A stretch of 64,000 nucleotides of DNA. Origin: CAYSPG01 sp964432885 (GTDB taxonomy: Bacteria; Bacteroidota; Bacteroidia; AKYH767-A; OLB10). Position 1 is the first letter of the stretch; the number at the start of each line of letters is the position of its first letter. A program made the translations under genes and the position numbers. Of this stretch, positions 1 through 8,208 are shown one piece after another. Below the pieces are notes generated by a model, which worked only from the letters and a program-made list of their open reading frames with translations, was not told the DNA's origin and made no database searches. The stretch is from the NCBI GenBank assembly GCA_964432885.1, contig CAYSPG010000004.1:62001-126000 (forward strand), in the 5' to 3' direction.

Positions 1-652
1 AATAAGCATCCACATAAGCATAGCCAAAGTGCCCGCCCAGGGCACAGTCGCCAGTGCTAAATTCAATGGTTAGCGTTTGGCCGGTATAACCTGATAAATC
101 TATGCCAACCGTTGTCCAGTCTTTGTAATGCACATCATCGCCAACACTCGGGTCAGTCCAGGTTACAAAGCCCGGTATGCCAGCACCCGAAACCACATTA
201 TATGTACCGCAGCCCACCGGCCCGCCTGTTTGGTCATAAACACGTATTTCAAATCGTGGTTGGTCAATGGGGTCGTGCAATGGGTCTTCCAATACCACAG
301 CATATCGGTAAATAAACAACTGGTTGGTGGGTGTTACAGTAAACGAATAAATCAATTGCTCACCCTCGGCACCAATATTATCATTACCAAGCCTTGCTGA
401 ATAAAGTCCGCCCGGTGCTACTACCGACACCGTGTTATTCGTATGAGGGTCGGTGCCGGCACCCGACATAATGGTGTGCTGCCCCGTAACCACTCCGGTT
501 GCAAACATCGAAATAGGGCAGCAACTGCCCGTTTTTGCAACCCAGTTTACAAAACTGTTTTGTTCAAAGTCGGCATTGGTACAACTGCTTAATTGTGCAT
601 TTAGCAGCCGTGGAAAAACCAAAAGAAATAAAATTGTAAAAATTCGCTTCAT
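1..652 (-). CDS. Secreted protein, N-terminal part (cut by window edge)
   Basis: An open minus-strand frame runs from an ATG at 652 off the left edge without a stop, giving about 217 residues. It begins MKRIFTILFLLVFPRLLNAQ, a good Sec signal peptide ending in the N-A-Q cleavage pattern usual in Bacteroidota. The mature part is rich in Thr, Gly, Asp and aromatic residues with paired cysteines (SCTNADFEQ, GSCCPIS, GDCALGGHFGYAY) and looks like a beta-sandwich jelly-roll exported domain. This is the typical start of a large surface or type IX-secreted protein, but the C-terminal sorting domain would lie outside the window. I do not recognise a family. It is divergent from the YceI gene at 889, with 236 bp between them that holds a weak hairpin at 667-682. 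Confidence 0.75.
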   Translation of the reverse strand, partial: MKRIFTILFLLVFPRLLNAQLSSCTNADFEQNSFVNWVAKTGSCCPISMFATGVVTGQHTIMSGAGTDPHTNNTVSVVAPGGLYSARLGNDNIGAEGEQLIYSFTVTPTNQLFIYRYAVVLEDPLHDPIDQPRFEIRVYDQTGGPVGCGTYNVVSGAGIPGFVTWTDPSVGDDVHYKDWTTVGIDLSGYTGQTLTIEFSTGDCALGGHFGYAYVDAY

Positions 653-888
653 GACGTTTAATAATATTCCTTCCTAAAGGAATAGGGGCTTTGTTGTTCG
701 CTTGTAAAAGTATAAACTTTGGCCGTAAAAACAAATACCCTTTTTTCTGGGCAGGAACAAGCTCTGCTCAATAGGAAATAGCAAGAGTTCTTAAAAAAAC
801 TCTGTTTACTTCTTTGTTAAATTCTTTCAACCACCTTTGTATCATCCCCCTTTCAAGTAAGTACCTTCATCCCCATAATAAAAATGGC

Positions 889-1440
889 ATGTTAAAATAT
901 AAACTGGTATGGTTATTTATCTTTTGCTCCCTTCTAGCCGGTGCGCAAAACAAAGGCCCTATCTATAGTTGCAAAAACGGAAAAGCCAGCTTCATGTCCG
1001 ATGCACCCATGGAAATTATCAAAGCAACATCTAACAAACTCACCGGCAGCGTTGATATTTCAAAGCGCACATTTGCATTTTCTGTACGCATCAGGTCTTT
1101 TGAAGGGTTTAATGTAGAGTTACAAAAAGAACACTTTAACGAAAACTACATGGAAAGCGAAAAATTTCCTTCGGCCGATTTTAAAGGAAAAATTATCGAA
1201 GACATTGACTTGTCAAAAGAAGGAACCTACAACGTACGCGCAAAAGGCAATTTCATAATTCATGGAATTGACCAGGAGCGCATCATAAAAGCTGTAATTA
1301 AAGTGCACAACAACACCATATCCATCAAATCAAAATTTAACGTGTTGCTAAAAGACCACAACATTAAAATTCCCAAAGTGGTAAACGAAAAAGTAGCCTC
1401 CGAAGTAGAAGTAGAAATAGAGGCCGATATGAAGCAATGA
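889..1440 (+). CDS. YceI-family periplasmic lipid-binding-like protein
   Basis: The reading frame is open from 814, but the ATG at 889 gives a clean signal peptide (MLKYKLVWLFIFCSLLAGAQ), so I choose it; the protein is then 183 residues. The body resembles the YceI lipocalin-like fold: a segment F-N-V-E-L-Q followed by HFNENYMESEKFPSADFKG, which is the family's (H)-N-x-x-Y-(L/M)-(D/E)-x-x-x-(F/Y)-P pattern, then alternating beta strands and an I-H-G-x-(D/K) motif. YceI proteins bind isoprenoid or other amphiphilic molecules in the periplasm; the substrate here is unknown. Its TGA overlaps the ATG of the sensor kinase gene (ATGA, 1437-1440), so the two are likely translationally coupled. Confidence 0.75.
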   Translation: MLKYKLVWLFIFCSLLAGAQNKGPIYSCKNGKASFMSDAPMEIIKATSNKLTGSVDISKRTFAFSVRIRSFEGFNVELQKEHFNENYMESEKFPSADFKGKIIEDIDLSKEGTYNVRAKGNFIIHGIDQERIIKAVIKVHNNTISIKSKFNVLLKDHNIKIPKVVNEKVASEVEVEIEADMKQ

Positions 1441-4313
1441 AAAAATCACTGGTTCTCTTTTTTATTTTTTTAGCAAAAACACTCTTTTGCCAAACCCCTT
1501 TTTTTAAACCCTTTAACATAAAATTTAATTACTCAGGCAGCACCGTCAAGGTTGTTTATAAAGACAACGATGGATTTATGTGGCTTGGTGCTTCTCAGCA
1601 TGCCATAAAAACAGATGGAGTAAACTTTTGGCCATACACCCCTAACAACAAACAAACAGGCGATGTTTCAGCAATTTTTTCCGACAGTAAAAAAAATATT
1701 TGGATTGGATATTCAAGCGGTGCCATTGCGGTATTAAAATCCGACTCGCTTATAGAATGCCCGTTTAAAGAAGGATGCCCCCAAAAAAGTATAACATCCA
1801 TTGCCGAAGATGCAAGTGGAATTATATGGTTTGCCACAAAGGGCGAAGGGGTATATTATATATATAACAACAGGCTGTATAATTTCGATTCAGAAAAAGA
1901 TGATATTACAGATAACTATGTTTACGTAGTTACGGCTGATAAAAACAACAATGTATGGCTTGGTACCGACCAGGGCATAACCGTATGTGCGGTACAAAAT
2001 GGGAATAAAAAAATTATTCAAAAAATATCATCAGCCAATGGGTTGCCCGATGATATTGTATGTGAAATTATCGCAGGTCAAAACAACAACATGATATTAG
2101 CATTTGAAGACAAAGGGGTTTGTACCTACAATACTATTACCCAAAAAGTATTGGTTTCAGAAAAGTACAGAGAATGGAATTATGGCAGAGTTAATAAAGT
2201 AATTGCCACCCAAAACAGATTATGGATTGCAACATCAGCAAAAGGACTTGTTGTTGACGATGAGCCAAACACATTAGGGCAAATAACATCCTTCAATAAC
2301 TCAAAGTTTGAAAAAATAAATTCTCTTGCGGCAGATAACGAAGGCAACATTTGGATTTCATCAGAAACAGGCGTTTATATTTCAACCGGAAAAAAACTGC
2401 AGGTAATAAATGAAGTAAACAATGCCGCACTCACCAATGTGCATGTGGTCCTATCTTCTGCCAATAACAAACTGTGGTTTACACCCCACCAGGGGCTTAT
2501 GATGCGCGATAGCACAAAAAAGGGCACACTGTTTAAGGTTACTGATGATGACAATGCAACTGACATTATAAGTTTGTATCAAGATAAATGTGGCTATATC
2601 TGGACAGGCACAGCAGGCAAAGGTTTATACCGCGTAAATCCTGTAACAGGCAAATCAACCAAAATATTTAACGACCATGAATTTAACGCAACCAGTATTT
2701 TATCTTTAGCAGGTGATGGTGAATATCTTTGGATTAGCACGCTGGGTGGAGTAAAAAAAATAAAAATTGAAAACTGCAATGCCGATAACGTAAAAACCAA
2801 ACCCATAAACTTTGACCCCAAAAATGTTATTGGCAGTTATTATGTTTATTCGGTTTTTGTTGACAGTAAAAAGCGTGTGTGGTTTGGCACCGATGGCAAA
2901 GGACTTATAAAACTTGAAAGCAACACATTTACTTTTTATGATTCAAAAGATGGTTTGAAGAGCGATGTAATATACTCGGTTACCGAAGACTTAACAGGAA
3001 AGATTTGGATAAACACGCTTAATGAGGGTTTGTACAGTTTTGATGAAAAAACGTTTAAAAATTTTTCGGTTGAAAATGGACTTACCGATGCAAACATAGC
3101 CTCCATTGTTTGCGATAACAACAACCAGTTGCTGGTATTGCATGCAAACGGAATTGACATAATCGCAGCCGCACGCAACCATGTGACGTATTATGGAAAA
3201 GAGTTTGGACTTGCCGATATAAACCCTCAGCCAAATGCTGTTTTTAAAACTATAGAAGGAACCATTTACATTGGCTGTGAAAAAGGAATTTTGGTTTATG
3301 AAAGTAATTTGCACAAACAAAACAATTTTCCTCAGGCACATATTACATCGGTTCATGTTTTTCCGTACAGGCATAATTTTATTGGCACCAATACTTTTGA
3401 ATACGATTACAATAATTTATCAGTTTCGTTTACATCACTATGGTTTAGTGATGCCGAGCGCGTACAGTTTAGATACAAACTTGAAGGATACAGCAATGAA
3501 TGGAACATTACGCGCGACCGTAAACTTAATTTCCCAAATTTACCCCCAGGCCATTATGTGTTTAAACTTACAGCATCGCTTAACAATAACTTTTTGCCTG
3601 ACAACGAAACCTCCTGTGCCTTCACCATTAAAAAACCGTTTTGGAAAGAGTATTGGTTTATTGCGCTTGCAAGTTTGGCCATTGCCATCCTGTTTTTCCT
3701 TTACACCAAAAGCCGCGAAAAAAGTTTAAAAAGGCTTGCTGAACTAAAAAAAGAAAAAATCAGGTTTCAGTTTGAAACCTTGCGCAACCAGGTAAACCCA
3801 CATTTTTTATTTAACAGCTTTAATACGCTAATTTCTATTATTGAAGAAGACAAAGATGTAGCCGTAGAATATGTTGAAAAACTCTCAGAATTTTTTAGAA
3901 ACATAGTTACCTACAAAGATAAGGATGTAATAACCCTTGCTGAAGAAATAAAAACTGCATCCACCTATTTTTATTTACAGCAAAAACGGTATGGAAAAAA
4001 TCTTTCACTCGAAATGAATATTGATTTGGATGCAAATGAAAAAAAAATTCCTCCTATGGTATTGCAAATATTAATTGAAAATTCGGTAAAGCACAATGCC
4101 GTATCAAAGGAAACACCGCTTGCTATTAAAATTGTTTCGCAAAACAAAAGCCTGATTGTAAGCAACAACATTAATCCAAAAAGACAAAGTGAAACATCTA
4201 CTGGCACTGGTTTGCAAAACATTTCCAATAGATACAAGTTGCTTACCAATGATGAAATAAAAATTCAAAAGGACACACAAACTTTTTCTGTTACTTTGCC
4301 ACTAATAGATTAA
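1437..4313 (+). CDS. Two-component sensor: Reg_prop propeller, Y_Y_Y domain, LytS-type histidine kinase
   Basis: 958 residues. A signal peptide (MKKSLVLFFIFLAKTLFCQ) leads into a large periplasmic sensor made of many Reg_prop propeller repeats, seen as recurring D-x-x-G-x-x-W-(I/F)-(G/A/S)-T segments (for example near residues 40, 120, 170, 300, 390, 480). A Y_Y_Y beta-sandwich follows (VQFRYKLEGYSNEWN). One membrane segment lies near residues 738-757. The cytoplasmic part is a His_kinase (LytS/YehU-type) domain with NQVNPHFLFNSFN, phospho-acceptor His at about 789, then a HATPase with N-box ILIENSVKHN and G-box TGTGLQNISNR; the usual longer D-x-G loop is short. There is no fused receiver, unlike classical hybrid sensors; the cognate regulators are probably the two genes downstream. 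The ligand is unknown. Confidence 0.88.
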   Translation: MKKSLVLFFIFLAKTLFCQTPFFKPFNIKFNYSGSTVKVVYKDNDGFMWLGASQHAIKTDGVNFWPYTPNNKQTGDVSAIFSDSKKNIWIGYSSGAIAVLKSDSLIECPFKEGCPQKSITSIAEDASGIIWFATKGEGVYYIYNNRLYNFDSEKDDITDNYVYVVTADKNNNVWLGTDQGITVCAVQNGNKKIIQKISSANGLPDDIVCEIIAGQNNNMILAFEDKGVCTYNTITQKVLVSEKYREWNYGRVNKVIATQNRLWIATSAKGLVVDDEPNTLGQITSFNNSKFEKINSLAADNEGNIWISSETGVYISTGKKLQVINEVNNAALTNVHVVLSSANNKLWFTPHQGLMMRDSTKKGTLFKVTDDDNATDIISLYQDKCGYIWTGTAGKGLYRVNPVTGKSTKIFNDHEFNATSILSLAGDGEYLWISTLGGVKKIKIENCNADNVKTKPINFDPKNVIGSYYVYSVFVDSKKRVWFGTDGKGLIKLESNTFTFYDSKDGLKSDVIYSVTEDLTGKIWINTLNEGLYSFDEKTFKNFSVENGLTDANIASIVCDNNNQLLVLHANGIDIIAAARNHVTYYGKEFGLADINPQPNAVFKTIEGTIYIGCEKGILVYESNLHKQNNFPQAHITSVHVFPYRHNFIGTNTFEYDYNNLSVSFTSLWFSDAERVQFRYKLEGYSNEWNITRDRKLNFPNLPPGHYVFKLTASLNNNFLPDNETSCAFTIKKPFWKEYWFIALASLAIAILFFLYTKSREKSLKRLAELKKEKIRFQFETLRNQVNPHFLFNSFNTLISIIEEDKDVAVEYVEKLSEFFRNIVTYKDKDVITLAEEIKTASTYFYLQQKRYGKNLSLEMNIDLDANEKKIPPMVLQILIENSVKHNAVSKETPLAIKIVSQNKSLIVSNNINPKRQSETSTGTGLQNISNRYKLLTNDEIKIQKDTQTFSVTLPLID

Positions 4314-4329
4314 TCAGGTTTTTATCAAA

Positions 4330-4686
4330 ATGAATATTTTACTGATAGAGGACGAAGAACCAGCTGCCAACAGGTTAATGAAACTGCTGGGCCAGATTGA
4401 CGAATCATTTGCAGTGGTTGATACAATTGTAAGTGTAAACTCAGCATTGGAGTGGCTCAGAAATAAACCTGAGCCTGATTTGATTTTATCGGACATACAA
4501 CTTGCCGATGGAAAAAGCCTGGAGATATTTGATACCATTAAAATTAATTGCCCTGTAATATTTATTACTGCTTATGATGAATATGTAATGCAGGCTCTTG
4601 AGTTCAAATGTGTTGATTACATACTTAAGCCCGTAAATAAAGACGCACTTGCCGAAGCAATACGCAAAGCAAGGCGAATTAAATAA
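4330..4686 (+). CDS. Stand-alone response-regulator receiver domain
   Basis: 118 residues, only a CheY-like receiver: acidic pocket E-D-E-E at 7-10, phospho-acceptor Asp55 in LSDIQL, Thr in FITAYD and Lys in ILKPVN. It starts 16 bp after the sensor kinase gene and lies 12 bp before the next regulator. The protein closely parallels the receiver half of that neighbour (EDEEPAA..RL at the N-terminus, SDI.LADG.S.EIF in the middle, IF.TA.D.Y...A and DYILKPV near the end), so it looks like a tandem duplicate that ends where the LytTR output domain would begin. It could be a phosphate sink or single-domain modulator of the same kinase. Confidence 0.85.
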   Translation: MNILLIEDEEPAANRLMKLLGQIDESFAVVDTIVSVNSALEWLRNKPEPDLILSDIQLADGKSLEIFDTIKINCPVIFITAYDEYVMQALEFKCVDYILKPVNKDALAEAIRKARRIK

Positions 4687-4698
4687 CCGTAAACGCGT

Positions 4699-5469
4699 AT
4701 GAAGTTTATAATTTTTGAAGACGAGGAACCGGCTGCGGCAAGACTTAAAAAACTTGTGCTTGAAATTGAACCGTTGGCTGAGGTTGCCGATGCTATTGCC
4801 ACTGTTAAATCAGCTATAAAATTTTTAGATGATAATGCAACAGATGCAATAATAATTTCGGATATACATTTGGCTGATGGCTCAAGTTTTGAAATTTTTA
4901 AAAACACAAGATCTGAAAACCCTGTAATTTTTACAACAGCTTTTGACCAATATGCTATTGAAGCATTTAAGGCAAATGGAATAGATTATATACTAAAGCC
5001 GGTAAAAAAAGAAGAGTTGCAAATTGCAATTGAAAAAGCAAAGCGATTTTCATCAACGAAAAAAACCAGTTCTGATGCAGCCGATTCGGTTTTAAAAATG
5101 GTTGCTGAAAAATTTAAAGAACATCAAAAGAGAATCATTATTCGTTTTGGCGACACGATTAAAACCGTTGAAATAAATGATATAGCCTACTTCTACACAC
5201 AAAATAAAATTGATTATCTAAGAACAAAGGCAGGTGTCGAATATCCGGTTGACTATCATCTTGACGAACTTGAAAAGTTATTAGACCCACAACTTTTTTT
5301 CAGAATTAACAGGCAGTTTATTGTAAATTTTCATGCCATTGAAAAAATGTCAACGGTTTCAAAATCGCGCGTTAAACTTATCCTTAAACCGGTATGTAAC
5401 GAGGATACCATTGTAAGCACCGAGCGCTCCCCTGTTTTTAAAGAGTGGCTTACGGGCAATGCTAAATAG
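4699..5469 (+). CDS. LytTR-family response regulator
   Basis: 256 residues: CheY-like receiver (1-120; acidic residues EDEE at 7-10, phospho-acceptor Asp55 in ISDIHL, Lys in ILKPVK) followed by a linker and a LytTR DNA-binding domain (about 145-250; R-F-G-D-T-I-K-T-V, IAYFYTQNKIDYLRTK, FFRINRQFIVNFHAIEKM). LytTR regulators pair with LytS-type kinases, and this gene lies in the same run as the propeller sensor kinase, so it is the likely transcriptional output of that system. A small A/T hairpin follows at 5496-5514. Targets are not known; the upstream YceI gene is a candidate because of coupling. Confidence 0.9.
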   Translation: MKFIIFEDEEPAAARLKKLVLEIEPLAEVADAIATVKSAIKFLDDNATDAIIISDIHLADGSSFEIFKNTRSENPVIFTTAFDQYAIEAFKANGIDYILKPVKKEELQIAIEKAKRFSSTKKTSSDAADSVLKMVAEKFKEHQKRIIIRFGDTIKTVEINDIAYFYTQNKIDYLRTKAGVEYPVDYHLDELEKLLDPQLFFRINRQFIVNFHAIEKMSTVSKSRVKLILKPVCNEDTIVSTERSPVFKEWLTGNAK

Positions 5470-5495
5470 AGTTTAATTTCCCGTTTAACCTGTCA

Positions 5496-5514
5496 TTTTT
5501 CCTGTAGGGAAAAA
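5496..5514. terminator. Weak A/T-rich hairpin after the LytTR regulator
   Basis: TTTTTCC (5496-5502), loop TGTAG, GGAAAAA (5508-5514) form a 7-bp stem shortly after the stop of the regulator gene. It is mostly A-T and has no long T tract after it on the plus strand, so termination activity is uncertain. Confidence 0.3.
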
Positions 5515-5565
5515 GGGTGTATACAAAGCGCTGATTACGGAACTATTATTGCATAGCATTTCGTT

Positions 5566-5667
5566 ATGGGAAATAAACTATTAACAGGTAAAATTGCCGA
5601 TATACTTTTTGTGTCGGCCATTGTATTGGTGGTGTGGCTTATCTTTTTTTTGATAAGCGGCTTTTAG
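5566..5667 (+). CDS. Possible 33-residue single-pass membrane peptide
   Basis: An ATG at 5566 opens a 34-codon frame ending with TAG at 5667. The product has a short polar N-terminus (MGNKLLTGKIAD) and a strongly hydrophobic C-terminal two thirds (ILFVSAIVLVVWLIFFLISG), so it could be a one-helix membrane peptide with the N-terminus in the cytoplasm. The frame fills the space between the regulator gene and the convergent DUF6438 gene, ending 3 bp from that gene's stop. There is no homology or clear ribosome site; chance is possible, but the uniform hydrophobicity is unusual. Confidence 0.35.
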   Translation: MGNKLLTGKIADILFVSAIVLVVWLIFFLISGF

Positions 5668-5670
5668 CAG

Positions 5671-6177
5671 CTACTCATCACCAACAGACTTTGATATAAG
5701 CCTCCACTTTAATTGATCTGTATGGAAAAAATCGTGCAGGTATTTTTCAAAATCATTTAATGCTTTGGGCGCTTCGGGAGCTCCATCATAAACAGTTTTT
5801 ATTTTTTTGCCATTGCCAACCTTTGTAATTGTAACCGGAAAATCGGCAATTCCTGCATTGTAAAAACTATCGGGTAATAAAAAATAATTTGCCTTAATGG
5901 CTTCGCTTACAATTTCCTTTATCTGTTGTTGTGTTGCTTTCGATTCGTAGATGCCGGTTTTGTCGGTATGTTTTTTGCCACTGTACCAAACATAGCCGCT
6001 TTCAAAAATTTTAGCTTCATAGTACGGGCAAACACCAAAGCATGGAAACTTTTGTATGGATATTAAAAGGCTATCGTTAACATTAACTGCTGTGCCGGTT
6101 GATTTTTTTTGCGACTTACAACTTACTCCAAACAATGCAAGCACCATAATTAAAATCACAACTGCGTTTTTTTTCAT
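5671..6177 (-). CDS. DUF6438-type lipoprotein
   Basis: 168 residues with a lipoprotein signal (MKKNAVVILIMVLALFGVSC, lipobox G-V-S-C, acylated Cys20). The mature domain carries I-Q-K-F-P-C-F-G-V-C-P-Y-Y-E-A-K-I-F-E-S-G-Y in which CFGxCPxY is the hallmark of DUF6438, followed by the family's G-x-Y, D-F-P-V-T and APxAL elements. Function is unknown; the paired cysteines (two residues between them plus a Phe-Gly-Val spacer) could form a disulfide or bind a metal. It lies directly downstream of yidC on the same strand and may be co-transcribed. Confidence 0.75.
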   Translation of the reverse strand: MKKNAVVILIMVLALFGVSCKSQKKSTGTAVNVNDSLLISIQKFPCFGVCPYYEAKIFESGYVWYSGKKHTDKTGIYESKATQQQIKEIVSEAIKANYFLLPDSFYNAGIADFPVTITKVGNGKKIKTVYDGAPEAPKALNDFEKYLHDFFHTDQLKWRLISKSVGDE

Positions 6178-6221
6178 GTTGCTTTTTTTAGCGGTACTTT
6201 ATAATTTCTTTACTACCAGTT

Positions 6222-8066
6222 TTATCTTTTCACTCCACGTTCGCGTGCCATTTTTTCAAGTCGCTCCTGAAATGCCGATTTTTTCACGGGTTTCTTTTTG
6301 TTTTCCTGTATTTGTGCATGAATGGCTTTTTCGTCAACAAAATTTTTAAATAAAAATTGCTGCCCAAAAGTTATCATATTGGCAAGAAAATAATAATAGC
6401 TGAGGCCAGCACTGTAGTTATTAAATATTCCTAAAAACATAATGGGCATCAAATACATCATCCACTTCATGGCAGGATTTGTGGCGGCTGTCATTTGCGC
6501 ATTCATCATAGTGTAAAGCAATGTAGAAATAGTCATTAAAATGGTAAACAAGCTCATGTGGTCGCCATAAAACGGAACATTAAAACCAAAATCCCAAATC
6601 GAATCATAGGTACTTAAATCTTTTGCCCACAAAAAACTTTCCTGTCGTAATTCAATTGATGCAGGAAAAAAACTAAACATGGCAATAAGTATTGGTAATT
6701 GCAACAGCATTGGTATGCAACCTCCCATTGGACTTACTCCTGCCTTGCGATAAAGATTCATCATTTCCTGCTGCATTTTCATTGGGTCGGCTTTGTGTTT
6801 TGCCTGTAATTCCGAAACTTCAGGCTGCAATACTTTCATTTTTGCCGTGCTTAAATAACTTTTATAGGTAAGTGGCAGCAATACTACTTTAATAAGAATG
6901 GTGAGAATTAAAATAATAATGCCATAGTTCATATTAAATCCGTTTAGAAAATTAAAAACCGGAATAACACAAAACCTGTTTACCCATCCAAAAATTCCCC
7001 ACCCAAGCGGAATAACTTTTTCAAGACCGATATTGTATTTTTTTAAGGTTTGGTAATGGTTGGGTCCAAAATAAAAACTCATTTCACTGCTTTCTGAATT
7101 TCCATGTGAATAAGGGATGGTAAATGTGGCACGCATATACTTTACGTGCCCGCTGTCATGCAAGGTTTCGCATGTAACGGATGTTGGGTTATCAAACGCT
7201 TTGTTTGAAATGAAAACACTAGAAAAATACTGTTGCTTAAATGCAACCCAGTTTACCTTTGTTTTTAGTTCTTCCGCATCCGTTTCCGTTTGACTCAGGT
7301 GATCCACCTCTTCATCGGTATAACGATAGTAAACAGTAGAAACATCACGTTCGCCCTTTAAGTTCTTTTCAAGTTGCAATAATTTTTGTTTCCATTGCAA
7401 CTCCATGTAGCCGGTGTTTGATGCCACCACCTGGTTTAAATTCACAAAATTCATTTTAAACCCAACGCGGTAGTCATTACCTTTTAATGTATAAACGTAT
7501 TCAATGTATTTTCCTTCGCCAGCATTAAGTTTTAAAGAAAACGATTTTGAGTTTTCACCGGTAACGGTTAAATTGTTTTGGTCAGAAGTAAAATAAAAAT
7601 CGGCAGTTTGAATGGTTCTGTTTTGCGAAAAAAAGTTCAGGCTAAACTCAGATGAGTCGCCATCGTTTAATACAAGCGGCTTGCCATTCCAGGTTTTATA
7701 ATTTTTAAGTTCGACACGTTTAATTTTGCCGCCTTTGTTGGAAACCAAAAGTTTAAGCAAATCGTTTTCAAGAATAAAGGTTTTTTCATCGCCCGATGAA
7801 GCAGCTGCAAACGAGCCATATTTTTGCACCAGCATTTCTTGTTTTGCCGAGTCGCTAAGTGTGGTGTCAATTGTAGCATTTACTATGGGTTGCGTAATAA
7901 CAACCTGTTTTTTTATTGCATCCTCTTTTTGTTTTTCAATAAGTGCAATTGAATCCTGTGCTTTTTTTGCTGCTTCAAGTTCTTGCTGCGTGGGTTGATT
8001 TATAAAAGTAAAAACCAGCAGCACAAGGCATATAAGAACTATGCCGATAATCGAATTTCTATCCAT
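6222..8066 (-). CDS. yidC: Membrane protein insertase YidC
   Basis: 614 residues, the long Gram-negative form. An N-terminal signal-anchor (MDRNSIIGIVLICLVLLVFTFI) is followed by a coiled acidic/lysine linker and a large periplasmic beta domain (about 80-350), then the conserved insertase core (about 360-590): GWGIFGWVNRFCVIPVFNFLNG, YGIIILILTILIKVVLLPLTYKS, the cytoplasmic hairpin MKVLQPEVSELQAKHKADP, GGCIPMLLQLPILIAMFSFFPAS and NYSAGLSYYYFLANMITFGQQ. The C-terminus is basic. It inserts and folds inner-membrane proteins with or without SecYEG. A TATATTTG -7 element (8089-8096, minus strand) lies just upstream of the start. Confidence 0.97.
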   Translation of the reverse strand: MDRNSIIGIVLICLVLLVFTFINQPTQQELEAAKKAQDSIALIEKQKEDAIKKQVVITQPIVNATIDTTLSDSAKQEMLVQKYGSFAAASSGDEKTFILENDLLKLLVSNKGGKIKRVELKNYKTWNGKPLVLNDGDSSEFSLNFFSQNRTIQTADFYFTSDQNNLTVTGENSKSFSLKLNAGEGKYIEYVYTLKGNDYRVGFKMNFVNLNQVVASNTGYMELQWKQKLLQLEKNLKGERDVSTVYYRYTDEEVDHLSQTETDAEELKTKVNWVAFKQQYFSSVFISNKAFDNPTSVTCETLHDSGHVKYMRATFTIPYSHGNSESSEMSFYFGPNHYQTLKKYNIGLEKVIPLGWGIFGWVNRFCVIPVFNFLNGFNMNYGIIILILTILIKVVLLPLTYKSYLSTAKMKVLQPEVSELQAKHKADPMKMQQEMMNLYRKAGVSPMGGCIPMLLQLPILIAMFSFFPASIELRQESFLWAKDLSTYDSIWDFGFNVPFYGDHMSLFTILMTISTLLYTMMNAQMTAATNPAMKWMMYLMPIMFLGIFNNYSAGLSYYYFLANMITFGQQFLFKNFVDEKAIHAQIQENKKKPVKKSAFQERLEKMARERGVKR

Positions 8067-8088
8067 TACGTTTTAAAAAATAAGAGCG

Positions 8089-8096
8089 CAAATATA
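8089..8096 (-). promoter_or_regulatory. Putative -7 promoter element of yidC
   Basis: On the minus strand this reads TATATTTG, an exact match to the Bacteroidota -7 consensus TAnnTTTG, 22 bp before the yidC ATG. The base triplet at the expected -33 position is CTC rather than TTG, so only the -7 half is convincing. Confidence 0.45.
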
Positions 8097-8208
8097 GGGA
8101 AGGGTTTGAGATTGGGAGGTGAAACAATTTTGCTTTACAAATCAGAAGCCTGTAATTTATTTTGTATCCGAAAAACGCTGAATAATTTTTTTAAAAATTG
8201 CATTTACA

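Noticed and set aside
112..677. Short plus-strand frames near the left edge
   Set aside because: They are antisense to the signal-peptide-bearing partial gene on the minus strand, which is the better coding frame.
3271..3729. 152-residue alternative-frame plus-strand ORF inside the sensor kinase
   Set aside because: It overlaps the Y_Y_Y and membrane part of a clear gene; its sequence is low in typical coding composition.
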